Positions 1 to 7,618 of a stretch of DNA of 23,837 bases are shown here, piece by piece. Each line of letters opens with the position of its first letter. The first letter of the stretch is position 1. Location of the stretch: the IMG/VR virus record IMGVR_UViG_3300020057_000153, positions 1 through 23,837 of that record; one strand, 5' to 3'. Origin of the DNA: a virus. Under the pieces are notes generated by a model. That model made no database searches. It was not told the origin of the DNA and worked only from the letters and a program-made list of their open reading frames with translations. The position numbers and the translations under genes were made by a program.

Positions 1-879
1 TTGACCAGAAATTAAATCTGTCCCACCAATTGAGGCTAGGTCAGTTTGCAATTTTCCAGATGTGTCGGTTAGTAAATGTCTTTTTAGTCCCCCGCCATCA
101 ATGCCCGAAACTGAAACGGGCGGCACTGTCGGAGTAGCTCCCGCAGCAGCAGCACCAGATACAACAATAGCATTTTCGTCAGAGGCGAGCGTTACCGCAA
201 GTGAGTTTGCTTTTGTTTTTGTCCCGAGTGTTGACGGGAGTTTGCCGTCGATTGCGGACAAAGAGGCATTGCCGTTTGATTGCAGAGTTGTTGTAGCAAG
301 TGAGGCGGACGGCGTTGATGTTTCCACAATTAACCGGCCTGAGCTATCAGTTAAAATATCTTTATAAATATTCCCAGAAGTTTTCCCAACTAATAAAGAT
401 TTTGTTTCTAATAATTTATCGGTTGAAACAATTTGATCCGTTGCAGTTCTAGAGTGTAATCGCTGATTATCTCCTGTTGTTTTATCTAACACTCCCACGC
501 CTACAACACTGTTCGGTAAAATAAAATCGGCAACCTCTCCGAGCGGTAGAACTATTGCGCTTGTGTTGTCTTTTATATCTAGTAATAAACCATTAGTAGA
601 AGATTGCAGCGCGCTGGTTGATGCGCCTGAAGGGAGCGGTAGTGATGCGGAATAAACCGTTTGCGTAAAGCCTGAACCGTCAATTTTTAAACCCGTTGCC
701 GATAGCGGTAAGCTCTTTAAGGCCCCAGAAGCGTCTTTCCCCCCGATCAAAATTGGGTTAACTAATGAGGTGGAAGCCGAAGGGGAGGAGTCAGGTATAA
801 TGCCCTGCGTACCACTCAGGTATGCCGCCCTAACGTCAGGTATGATTAAAAAACAAAAAAGAAAAAATTTAGATTTCAC
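1..879 (-). CDS. Exported virion-type protein, partial (runs off left edge)
   Basis: An uninterrupted frame of 293 codons leaves the window at its left edge, so the C-terminus is missing. I chose the GTG at 879. It overlaps the stop of the upstream gene as GTGA, and a GGAG lies 6 nt before it; an in-frame ATG at 891 would put that GGAG inside the gene. Residues 1-18 look like a Sec signal peptide: a short basic start (MKSK), a hydrophobic core (FFLFCFLII) and a VRA-AY cleavage-like site. The rest is Ser/Thr/Ala-rich and contains TLGTKTKANSLAVTLASDE. This matches a motif (TLGxKxxANSxxVxxASD) that recurs in uncharacterised phage tail-associated proteins. It closes a run of virion-type genes, so a tail or surface role is inferred. 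The signal peptide is unusual for a virion protein. Confidence 0.75.
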   Translation of the reverse strand, partial: MKSKFFLFCFLIIPDVRAAYLSGTQGIIPDSSPSASTSLVNPILIGGKDASGALKSLPLSATGLKIDGSGFTQTVYSASLPLPSGASTSALQSSTNGLLLDIKDNTSAIVLPLGEVADFILPNSVVGVGVLDKTTGDNQRLHSRTATDQIVSTDKLLETKSLLVGKTSGNIYKDILTDSSGRLIVETSTPSASLATTTLQSNGNASLSAIDGKLPSTLGTKTKANSLAVTLASDENAIVVSGAAAAGATPTVPPVSVSGIDGGGLKRHLLTDTSGKLQTDLASIGGTDLISGQ

Positions 880-1325
880 GATATTCTCCATTGTGTTCCG
901 TTAAATTGAAGCCTAACAGAATCGTAATTTATTAAGTATAGTAATGCTTCTCCGTTTATATTTTTGCCGTTCCCGTTTATAGTTAGGCCACCGGCAAGGG
1001 TGCCATTATAAATTATAAACTCTCTCCCTGTGCTTGGGGAGGCCTCTAGTAAAAACGTCGCCCCTGGATAATTGTTTTCTAGCGATCCGTCAGTGTTAAC
1101 TACGGTATATGTAGGGATATTTTTAATGACGTATGTGGGACTAGGTGTAAAAGCGTTGGCCCACTCTAAGTCATAGTCTGTGTTAGAAACTTTTCTTAAT
1201 ACTTGATTAGTACTTCCGCCCGTAGGAATCCCCACCCCTCTCGGACCTTCCGCAATTTTAATCACAGTCGATTCTTGGTTGGCCAAAACTTTAACGGGAT
1301 TTGTATTAACTATAACTATGGTCAT
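876..1325 (-). CDS. Short tail-fibre-like protein
   Basis: 149 residues. The middle has GGSTNQVLRKVSNTDYDLEW, a linker typical of phage fibre proteins (G-x-x-x-QVL-x-K-x-S-x-x-DYDxxW). The last 86 or so residues, ending NGTQWRIS, match the C-terminus of the collagen-like fibre encoded at 1746-3161, including PGATF, GNGKNING and LINYDS. The shared module is probably a trimerisation or receptor-contact tip (inference). The ATG overlaps the preceding stop by one base (TAATG), and its own stop overlaps the next start (GTGA), so the three genes are coupled. It may be a co-fibre or chaperone-like partner of the longer fibre. Virion assignment is fairly sure; the exact role is unknown. Confidence 0.75.
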   Translation of the reverse strand: MTIVIVNTNPVKVLANQESTVIKIAEGPRGVGIPTGGSTNQVLRKVSNTDYDLEWANAFTPSPTYVIKNIPTYTVVNTDGSLENNYPGATFLLEASPSTGREFIIYNGTLAGGLTINGNGKNINGEALLYLINYDSVRLQFNGTQWRIS

Positions 1326-1696
1326 TACACTCCTACAATTACGCTAGCTATACCGTATGCCAATCTTTGTACCTTCCCACCTGGGTCGGTTATGTCTAGG
1401 GAGTAGATATATATTGTAGGTCTGAAAGCTGACTTAACATCTAACTGTACGGGTATTGTAGAAGTGTCGGCCAAAGATAGTGAGATAGTTACAACATTCG
1501 CCACAAGCGCCGAGGTGAAGTCAATAACGTCTGAAATATCCGTAGTGGGAAACTTCTTCATTTTTGCCACGGGGTTGGTGTACCCTTCTGTTTGCAGATT
1601 TTTTATTGTAACTCCGTCAGCTTCGAAAACTTGAAAATCAAAGTCAAAGTTTGCGCCCATATATATATTTAAATCTACAATCGCAGGGGTTAGCAT
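1325..1696 (-). CDS. Small phage structural protein, beta-rich
   Basis: 123 residues with no signal peptide or membrane span. The start is well supported by GGAGG 6 nt before the ATG. The opening (PAIVDLNIYMGANFDFDFQVFEADG) resembles small phage virion proteins that begin with a beta-sandwich 'G-x-x-F' strand. The rest alternates hydrophobic and polar residues as expected for beta-strands. It lies between two fibre-type genes and is coupled to the downstream one by TAATG, which suggests a baseplate or fibre-attachment part. No family is recognised with certainty. Confidence 0.65.
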   Translation of the reverse strand: MLTPAIVDLNIYMGANFDFDFQVFEADGVTIKNLQTEGYTNPVAKMKKFPTTDISDVIDFTSALVANVVTISLSLADTSTIPVQLDVKSAFRPTIYIYSLDITDPGGKVQRLAYGIASVIVGV

Positions 1697-1745
1697 AAAT
1701 CCTCCAAGTCCATTGTCTTTATTAATTTAAGTTTTGTAAATGTCA

Positions 1746-3161
1746 TTACAAGATTCTCCACTGAGTTCCGTTGTATTGTACTGGAGCAGAATCGTAGTTA
1801 ATTAATATTAGTGAAGCATCCCCGTTTATATTCTTACCGTTCCCATCTAGGGTTAAACTCCCTAGAGAAGTGCCGCTGAGTATTCTAAACTCTTGGCCCA
1901 GTGTGGGCGCAGCAGGTAGGTAGAAGGTGGCCCCGGGGTAGGTATTTTCTAGGGTGATATCTGAGTTTTGTATGGTGTAGGACGCTACATTTTTCACCTC
2001 ATAGGTACTCGTGGGTGTAGTAGATCCTCCTCCCCCTGAACCTGTATAAATGGTGCTGTGGGAAATCAATTTTTTAGTAGGCATTTGCACTTTATTTGTA
2101 ATCAGGGTGTGCCCGTCGGAGAAATCAAACTCCAGACTCAACTCATCGTAAACAGTTTCCTCTACTCTTATTCCGGTTATTATAGGGGCGCTGTCCCCTT
2201 TAGGGCCTTGAACCGAAAACCCATTACTCCCAGATATTCCAGGAATACCTCTAGGCCCAAGCGGGCCTCTTTCTCCCTTTAATAAATCTTTATTTTTTTC
2301 TACTACTGTTTGCACGTCTTCGGGGGTTATGTCTTTTCCATCTCGCCCCTGTCTACCTCTCTGGCCTCTGGGGCCTTTGAGAGAATATCTATCCTCTTCT
2401 GTTAAATCTTGAAACTTTAATTTGAGAGACTCTCGCTCCTCTTCACTTAACTCTGAGAACTTTAATTTAAGATCTTCTTTAACAGTAGTTATGTGGGCAA
2501 TAATCAGGGCGTTAACTGTATCTGCATTTTCTTCTATGCTAAAGTCTCTACCTTGTTTTCCCCTCTGACCACGAGGTCCGCGTATAGCTAATAACTCTTC
2601 TTCGTTTAGGTCAGAAATTTTTAACTTAAAATCGCTTTTAATTTCATTAATATAGTTAGAGACTAATGTGGATATTTCACCTTGGGTTTCTGCAAATACG
2701 AAATCCTTACCGTCTTTTCCGTGAGGCCCCTCTAAGCCGTCCCTACCGTCCCGCCCCTTGGGACCACGGAGAAGACCTATCTCATCTCCACTTAAATCAG
2801 AGAATTTTAATTTCAAACTCTCAGAAATACTTTCGATGTGACCGGCAATTATTTTAGTTATTTTCTCTTTGCTTTCATCGAAGTCGAATCCATCTCCGTC
2901 CTCACCCCGTAAAGCCTTTAGTTCGAATTCATTTAAGTCACAGTATTTTAATTTTAGGGAATTTTTGATCGACTCTATGTGGTCAGTGACTAGGGAATTT
3001 ATCCTGCCTTTGTATTCTTCGAAGTCGAAGTCTGTACCGTCGAAACCTCTAGGGCCTCGGATACCTCTAAGCCCTTGCTTGAACTCGGATGAACTAAAAC
3101 ATAGGTTAGTTTGTTCCTCTACTAGAGAGGCTATAAGTGCAATGATTACTTCGTTCTTCAA
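1746..3161 (-). CDS. Collagen-like tail fibre with alternating helical and Gly-X-Y segments
   Basis: 471 residues starting at a TTG; no in-frame ATG occurs before the repeats, and an AGGT-type SD lies just upstream. Short collagen-like blocks (GPRG, GEDGDG, GRDGRDG, GQRGRQGRDG, GERGPLGPRGIPG) lie near residues 32-42, 85-92, 132-153, 194-206, 262-277 and 296-325. They alternate with helices of about 40-50 residues ending in a repeated 'LKLKFSDLxEEE' signature. Residues about 386-471 repeat the C-terminal module of the 876-1325 protein. The architecture is that of a trimeric fibre shaft with a C-terminal tip, probably used in host attachment. The alternation looks like tandem duplication of a helix-plus-collagen unit. 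Confidence 0.85.
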   Translation of the reverse strand: MKNEVIIALIASLVEEQTNLCFSSSEFKQGLRGIRGPRGFDGTDFDFEEYKGRINSLVTDHIESIKNSLKLKYCDLNEFELKALRGEDGDGFDFDESKEKITKIIAGHIESISESLKLKFSDLSGDEIGLLRGPKGRDGRDGLEGPHGKDGKDFVFAETQGEISTLVSNYINEIKSDFKLKISDLNEEELLAIRGPRGQRGKQGRDFSIEENADTVNALIIAHITTVKEDLKLKFSELSEEERESLKLKFQDLTEEDRYSLKGPRGQRGRQGRDGKDITPEDVQTVVEKNKDLLKGERGPLGPRGIPGISGSNGFSVQGPKGDSAPIITGIRVEETVYDELSLEFDFSDGHTLITNKVQMPTKKLISHSTIYTGSGGGGSTTPTSTYEVKNVASYTIQNSDITLENTYPGATFYLPAAPTLGQEFRILSGTSLGSLTLDGNGKNINGDASLILINYDSAPVQYNGTQWRIL

Positions 3162-3192
3162 TTCTACCTAACCTACTACGCGCAAAGCGAGT

Positions 3193-4521
3193 TTAGTTAT
3201 GTTTAGTTCTTGTTTTTAAATACTCAATAGTGGCCAAGGCCAAATTCTTATCTTCTTCTATAGTATCTTTAGCGCCTTCTTTTTTTGGGTCCACTGTGGG
3301 TTGAGGGGTTGGAGCGGGCGCTACTTGAGCGTCTATCACTTCATCTAATCTATCGGTAGGTGTGAAATTGTTGGAGGCAATAAAAAATCTGTCTCCGCCT
3401 TCGTATCCTGGCATACCTTCTTTTTCTCGTATCTCATTAGGTGTGATGGCACCTGCTTGCATCATCTTTTGGAAGTAAGTGGCACGAGAAGACATATCCC
3501 CTCTGAACACTCCGTACAAATCTAATTGGGTGCTTCTAGAGTAGTCATTGATTAGTTTAAAATCTATTTCAGATTCTAAGTTCTTGGCCCAAGAATCTAA
3601 AGTATCCGTCACTACTTCCAACGCACTTTGTTCTTGGTTAGCGTAGCTTGCAGCTTCTGTGTCATATAACTTAGTAGGAGGAACTCCTAAAAATCGGGAG
3701 ATTTCAATTACGTTAAATTTTCTAGTTTCGATAAATTGCATTACTTGTGGGTCGAAAGAAATTGCGGTGTACTTTGCACCTTCCTCTAGGATTGCCACGC
3801 CGCCAGACTTGCGCCCACCGTGAGACTCTTTCCATGATTCTTTAATTCTCTCGTAAGCCTCGTCATCAAGCGCCCCTTCGAAACTTAAAACCCCACTCGG
3901 TCTACCGCCGTTGGCCATTAAAGAATTTGCAAACTTATCCCCACCTAAACTTATTCCCAAGATTTCCGTGGCGTAGGGTATAACTCCTATTCCAGAAATC
4001 CCGCCGAATGTGAGTGGACTTCTTATGTGAAGTACATCTCTTGGTTGTAGGTAAACATCGGCAGCTTGTCGGGAAGATCCACCGATTATTCTGTAGACTA
4101 ATTTTCCTGATACGGTTCTAGTCGGGCATACATCACAAGTTTCAATTGGCCAAAGATATTTAACTCTTCCTGCGGTGTCTCTTTCAATCTCAGCGTAAGC
4201 GTTTCCGGCAGTGATCGCCTGGGATACTAACCAAGTTTTAAAATTGAAGGCGGTCATCTCTTCATTCGGGCTAGTGTTTAAAAGTCGGTATAGGTTATCT
4301 TTAATCGGTCGTCTTTTTTGGTCTTTAACTTGCCACTCTAATTTAGCTATTTGGGTACAGATGAAGTTCACCCCACGGTAGAAGGCGGAGACTTGTAGTG
4401 CTGAGTCTGGAGTTACTTCCGATCCCCCTGAGTATGAGTACAAACTCCTAGGAGATCTAGGCTCCGTGGCTTGGTATTTACCTCTACTAAATATCTTTTT
4501 TATTTTAGAAGTTATGCTCAT
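3193..4521 (-). CDS. Phage portal protein, HK97 family
   Basis: 442 residues, the usual size for HK97-type portals. Family hallmarks are the basic N-terminus, 'SALQVSAFYRGVNFICTQIAKLEW' near residues 40-63 (quoted here only as a landmark), 'LYRLLNTSPNEEMTAFNF', a 'KYLWPI' strand and 'RFLGVPPTKL' near residue 275. The dodecameric portal forms the DNA entry and exit channel at one capsid vertex and docks the terminase. The Pro/Ala/Lys-rich C-terminal tail is typical. It sits 11 nt downstream of a hypothetical gene and follows, rather than precedes, the capsid gene, which is an unusual order. The ATG at 4521 has a TAGGTG-like SD. Confidence 0.95.
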   Translation of the reverse strand: MSITSKIKKIFSRGKYQATEPRSPRSLYSYSGGSEVTPDSALQVSAFYRGVNFICTQIAKLEWQVKDQKRRPIKDNLYRLLNTSPNEEMTAFNFKTWLVSQAITAGNAYAEIERDTAGRVKYLWPIETCDVCPTRTVSGKLVYRIIGGSSRQAADVYLQPRDVLHIRSPLTFGGISGIGVIPYATEILGISLGGDKFANSLMANGGRPSGVLSFEGALDDEAYERIKESWKESHGGRKSGGVAILEEGAKYTAISFDPQVMQFIETRKFNVIEISRFLGVPPTKLYDTEAASYANQEQSALEVVTDTLDSWAKNLESEIDFKLINDYSRSTQLDLYGVFRGDMSSRATYFQKMMQAGAITPNEIREKEGMPGYEGGDRFFIASNNFTPTDRLDEVIDAQVAPAPTPQPTVDPKKEGAKDTIEEDKNLALATIEYLKTRTKHN

Positions 4522-4532
4522 CTACACACCTA

Positions 4533-4847
4533 CTATTTGCTGGCTTCTAATTTCTTTTTAATAGCTTCTAATTTCTTTTGATTTCCTTTCTTAACCGAAA
4601 TAACGGTTTCCAAAAATATCCCCTCATCTAATGTGGGTGCTTCGATTACTTCCTTAACTGGAATGGCGGGAGTTAAAATTATCTCCTCATCTAATGTGGG
4701 TGCTTCGATTACTTCCCCACTAACTTCTGAGTGGCCTCTTCTAATCCAGCGATTAGCGAAGTCATCTTCTAGTTTTAATATTTCATTTCTTTTTGCAAGG
4801 AGTTCTCCATTGTAAAAAGCGTCTGTGTTGAACTTAACATGTTTCAT
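4533..4847 (-). CDS. Hypothetical protein with a duplicated 21-residue segment
   Basis: 104 residues; I do not recognise the family. A 63-bp period puts two copies of 'EVIEAPTLDE' in tandem in the centre, and the C-terminus is a Lys/Glu-rich helix with a short repeat (KKLEAIKKKLEASK). The N-terminal half (FNTDAFYNGELLAKRNEIL) looks globular. The start has a good GAGAGGT SD. It lies directly downstream of two terminators and 11 nt upstream of the portal. A small head or connector accessory role is possible from position only. Confidence 0.6.
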   Translation of the reverse strand: MKHVKFNTDAFYNGELLAKRNEILKLEDDFANRWIRRGHSEVSGEVIEAPTLDEEIILTPAIPVKEVIEAPTLDEGIFLETVISVKKGNQKKLEAIKKKLEASK

Positions 4848-4856
4848 AAATACCTC

Positions 4857-4887
4857 TCATAAACAAAGGGAGGTATCTCTACCTCCC
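4857..4887 (-). terminator. Intrinsic terminator (second of a tandem pair)
   Basis: An 8-bp perfect stem, GGGAGGTA with TACCTCCC (4868-4875 and 4880-4887), has a 4-nt loop. Read leftward it is followed by TTTGTTTAT, a U-rich tract. It lies between the capsid-associated gene and the 4533-4847 gene. Confidence 0.7.
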
Positions 4888-4894
4888 TAAGACA

Positions 4895-4940
4895 AAATAA
4901 AAACTCTTGTGGTGCGAAAAGGAGCTAACACACCTACAAG
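4895..4940 (-). terminator. Intrinsic terminator (first of a tandem pair)
   Basis: Inverted arms CTTGTAGGTG and CACCACAAG (4931-4940 and 4906-4914, one bulged base) enclose a 16-nt loop. Read leftward they are followed by AGTTTTTATTTTG. It ends directly after the capsid-associated gene and probably lowers expression of the portal and fibre genes relative to the capsid genes. Confidence 0.75.
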
Positions 4941-4946
4941 CTGAAA

Positions 4947-5432
4947 TTAAACAACTTCGCTGAAGGCAGGTTGGAATTTCATATCGTGTAAGTGATACAC
5001 TGCTGAACCTAGTTTAGCTGCCGTAGTGTCTGCAATGTCGATAGAAAACCAAGCAAACCCATTGTTAATATCTAATTCTTCAGCACTCGCTTCTACTACA
5101 AGAATTCCGCCGTTAGATGCGAATTGAGTAGAAACATCTTTCAACGCAAGAGCAGTTACTTGCTCCACTTTAGTGAATGAAGTTTCTGCTCCAGACTTAG
5201 TGAAGTGTGGCTTATTGCCAACTAGATCTTTAGAAGTCCCAGCAGAAGCTGCGTTGTGCTGACGTAGAGTAACTTCCACCACTGCCGCAGTAGAAGTTCC
5301 CATAGAAAGTACTGCCGCGATTCTGTGGCCTTTTTCTAATTTAATTCTAGCTCCAGTAACGGCGGCAGTATTTAAATCTACAGGTGCCATTACTTGTTTA
5401 ATTGCCGTTTGTTCTGATAGTAGGTTTTCCAT
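4947..5432 (-). CDS. Capsid-associated protein next to the major capsid gene
   Basis: 161 residues from the ATG at 5432, which has GGAG 9 nt upstream. A longer reading from a TTG at 5447 would swallow that SD and is rejected. The sequence runs 'DLNTAAVTGARIKLEKGHRIAAVL', then 'STAAVVEVTLRQHNAASAGTSKDL' and 'FSIDIADTTAAKLGSAVYHLHDM'. This is a pattern I recognise from small structural proteins encoded beside phage capsid genes, without a proven function. Head decoration is the natural guess. It is separated from the capsid gene by a hairpin and followed by two terminators, so it is probably co-expressed at high level with the capsid. Confidence 0.7.
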   Translation of the reverse strand: MENLLSEQTAIKQVMAPVDLNTAAVTGARIKLEKGHRIAAVLSMGTSTAAVVEVTLRQHNAASAGTSKDLVGNKPHFTKSGAETSFTKVEQVTALALKDVSTQFASNGGILVVEASAEELDINNGFAWFSIDIADTTAAKLGSAVYHLHDMKFQPAFSEVV

Positions 5433-5475
5433 ATAAAAAATCTCCAATGTTAAATTCTAATCCCTCAATTTATAA

Positions 5476-5508
5476 TTCCGAAGGTAGGAGAGAGGACTAC
5501 CTTCGGAA
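5476..5508 (-). other. Long hairpin after the capsid gene
   Basis: A 10-bp perfect stem, CCGAAGGTAG with CTACCTTCGG (5478-5487 and 5497-5506), can be extended by two A-T pairs and has a 9-nt loop. Read leftward there is no U-run after it, so it is more likely an mRNA-stabilising or processing hairpin between the capsid gene and the next gene than a full terminator. Confidence 0.6.
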
Positions 5509-5518
5509 ATTTTAGCTA

Positions 5519-6814
5519 TTATCTATCTTCGAGAGTGATAAAAGCAGACATATTGAACGAACCAAATTCAGTAGTAACTGGAGCTTTGTAAGGAACTCCG
5601 CCGCCAATACGAGTTTGGATCTTTAATGCTTGAACATCTTTATCCCAGTATAACCAAGGATTGATTTCAGACTTAAAGCCAGAAACTTTAACTAATGAGT
5701 GGTAGTAAGATAAATCAACAAGTGAAATATCCCCTTCGTCACCAAGAGCTTTAACTCCTGCCATTTGAACTCTGATAGGTAAACCCATTAAGTATCCGTG
5801 TGGTGCAGAAGCTAGGCTTCCAACTCCACCCATACCTGGGATATAAACTGGAGAGTTATCAGTGAACTTCATCAAACGAAGTTGAGGAAGAACCGCTGGG
5901 TTAACTAACCAGAAAGATTTACTTACTGAGCTTGGTAATAATTGGCCAAACATTTTGTTAATGTTTTCAAATAAAACCGTGTCAACCGCTTGTCCGCCTT
6001 CTTTCAATACTTTAATTTTGAAAGCAGAACTTAAAAAGCCCGCTGGTTTCCCAACGCCGTCACCGCTGATAATTGCAGAGTTAATTTTGTGTACTAAAGC
6101 GTTTGGAGCTTCTTGTCTTACATAAGATTCAATTAAGCTTGTGTCGCTTAAAATTTCGTCAGTAAGTTTTACTAAAGCCGTAAGCTTATTTAATTTAACA
6201 TCAAACAAACCAAACTTAGTTTTAGATTCGGTATGGCTTACTTCTTCGCCTTCCCAGTAAGCTTGGAATCCAGTAGAATCCCATGGCGCTACTTCATTAA
6301 TTGGCAATTCAACTCTGTTAGAATTAGTTTTGAATTGTTTAGTAAGTGGAAGTAAAGATTCATCTCCCATTACTTTCTTTTGAATTTCTTGTCTCATATC
6401 AGCAGGAACTAGAAATCCGCCAGCTTCTCCAGAACCTTCATTTTGAGAAGCGTTCATGAATTTATTCAAACGTGGATCAACATTTCCGTAAGCAGAATCT
6501 TTAATCGCTTTAACATAGTGTCCAGCAGACTCGAAACCAAAGTTAATGTCTTCTCTTTTGTTTCCGATAACTACAACTTCATTAGGTTTAGCTGAAGCTG
6601 AAGCTGGGCCTGTCTTACGAGTAGACGCAGACGCAGAAGCAGTGATTGCAGCAGCTTTTTTTACTGCTTCAATTTTAGCTGTTAATGCAGTGGCTTCATC
6701 ATTAAGAACATTTAATTGTTCTACTTCTTTGTCGCCTAAAGTTCCAGCAGTGATACCTTCTAGCGCAGCAATGATTTCTAATAATCTTGCTTCCATTTTT
6801 TCTACTTCAGTCAT
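5519..6814 (-). CDS. Major capsid protein, HK97 fold
   Basis: 431 residues. The first 50 or so form a coiled-coil scaffold-like delta domain (EKMEARLLEIIAALEG...). An Ala/Ser-rich linker follows near residues 52-75, then the HK97 core. Recognisable landmarks are 'GGFLVPADM', 'EGEEVSHTESKTKFG', 'KLTALVKLTDEILSDT' and 'GDGVGKPAGFL'. The delta domain is probably removed by the adjacent ClpP-like protease during head maturation; the cut site cannot be set by eye. The ATG at 6814 has an AAGGGGAT SD. Length and order fit the family. Confidence 0.96.
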   Translation of the reverse strand: MTEVEKMEARLLEIIAALEGITAGTLGDKEVEQLNVLNDEATALTAKIEAVKKAAAITASASASTRKTGPASASAKPNEVVVIGNKREDINFGFESAGHYVKAIKDSAYGNVDPRLNKFMNASQNEGSGEAGGFLVPADMRQEIQKKVMGDESLLPLTKQFKTNSNRVELPINEVAPWDSTGFQAYWEGEEVSHTESKTKFGLFDVKLNKLTALVKLTDEILSDTSLIESYVRQEAPNALVHKINSAIISGDGVGKPAGFLSSAFKIKVLKEGGQAVDTVLFENINKMFGQLLPSSVSKSFWLVNPAVLPQLRLMKFTDNSPVYIPGMGGVGSLASAPHGYLMGLPIRVQMAGVKALGDEGDISLVDLSYYHSLVKVSGFKSEINPWLYWDKDVQALKIQTRIGGGVPYKAPVTTEFGSFNMSAFITLEDR

Positions 6815-6859
6815 ACGATCCCCTTATAAAAATTAATATTTAATCCCAGAGTCGCTACG

Positions 6860-7576
6860 CTATTTGCGAGCTAAAAAACTCTTTAAATTCCCAGTCAATT
6901 CTACTGCTTTACCCATTGCCACTTTCTCTGCGCTATTCGCATTAAGTGGTTTCTTTTTCATCCAAACACATCCCTCTAATAAAGAGGCGGCGATTGGCAT
7001 TGCTTCTTCCTCCGACTTCTTATCAGCAAATTTATTTTCAATTGCTTGGTCAGCGTCGAACCAAGTTTCCTTGGATAACATATCTATTAAATCAGAACGT
7101 GATATGCCGGTTCTCTTCATGTAAATACCAATGAGTTGGTTTTCCACATCGTCCAGACGGTTAACTATCGCTTCTAAATCGTTGGCGTTCCCGCCTGCGA
7201 AAGTCCATGGCTTGTGAATCATTACTTGTGCGCCTTCACCAATAATAATCTCGTCAGCGGCCAGTATAATGATAGAGGCAATAGAAGCCGCCATACCGTC
7301 TATGTGACAAATTACTTTTGCTTTGTGTTGCTTAAGTCGATTGTAAATTGTAATCCCCTCAAACACATCTCCACCTGGAGAGTTTATTCTTAAGGATATT
7401 TCATTAACCGTATCGGGTAGGTCTTTTAGAATGTCCGAAACTTGTTTAGCTGAAATGGACTCCTCCCAGAAACTAGATCCGATTGGACCGTACATAACAA
7501 TCTCGGCCTTAGTGACCGATTTATTACTTATCTGAAGAGTACGCGCTTTCATTTTGAAGTCTAATAATTTTGCCAT
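6860..7576 (-). CDS. Head maturation protease, ClpP-like (S14)
   Basis: 238 residues with the ClpP/crotonase fold landmarks. These are 'YGPIG' near residue 29, 'INSPGGDVFEG' (64-74), the nucleophile Ser98 in GMAAS, and His121 in MIHKP; Asp174 or Asp176 is the likely third residue. The family cleaves the capsid delta domain inside the prohead. It is encoded directly upstream of the capsid gene, as expected. No clear SD precedes the ATG at 7576, so an internal ATG at 7552 cannot be excluded. The tail of about 50 residues after the protease domain is probably auto-processed (family knowledge). Confidence 0.93.
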   Translation of the reverse strand: MAKLLDFKMKARTLQISNKSVTKAEIVMYGPIGSSFWEESISAKQVSDILKDLPDTVNEISLRINSPGGDVFEGITIYNRLKQHKAKVICHIDGMAASIASIIILAADEIIIGEGAQVMIHKPWTFAGGNANDLEAIVNRLDDVENQLIGIYMKRTGISRSDLIDMLSKETWFDADQAIENKFADKKSEEEAMPIAASLLEGCVWMKKKPLNANSAEKVAMGKAVELTGNLKSFLARK

Positions 7577-7618
7577 AGTAGTTCTATGTTAAGAATTTTT
7601 AACCCACTATGACAAGTG

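Noticed and set aside
62-367. Plus-strand frame rich in Ala/Ser/Val
   Set aside because: It is the antisense shadow of the partial exported protein, whose frame is continuous and has a start signal.
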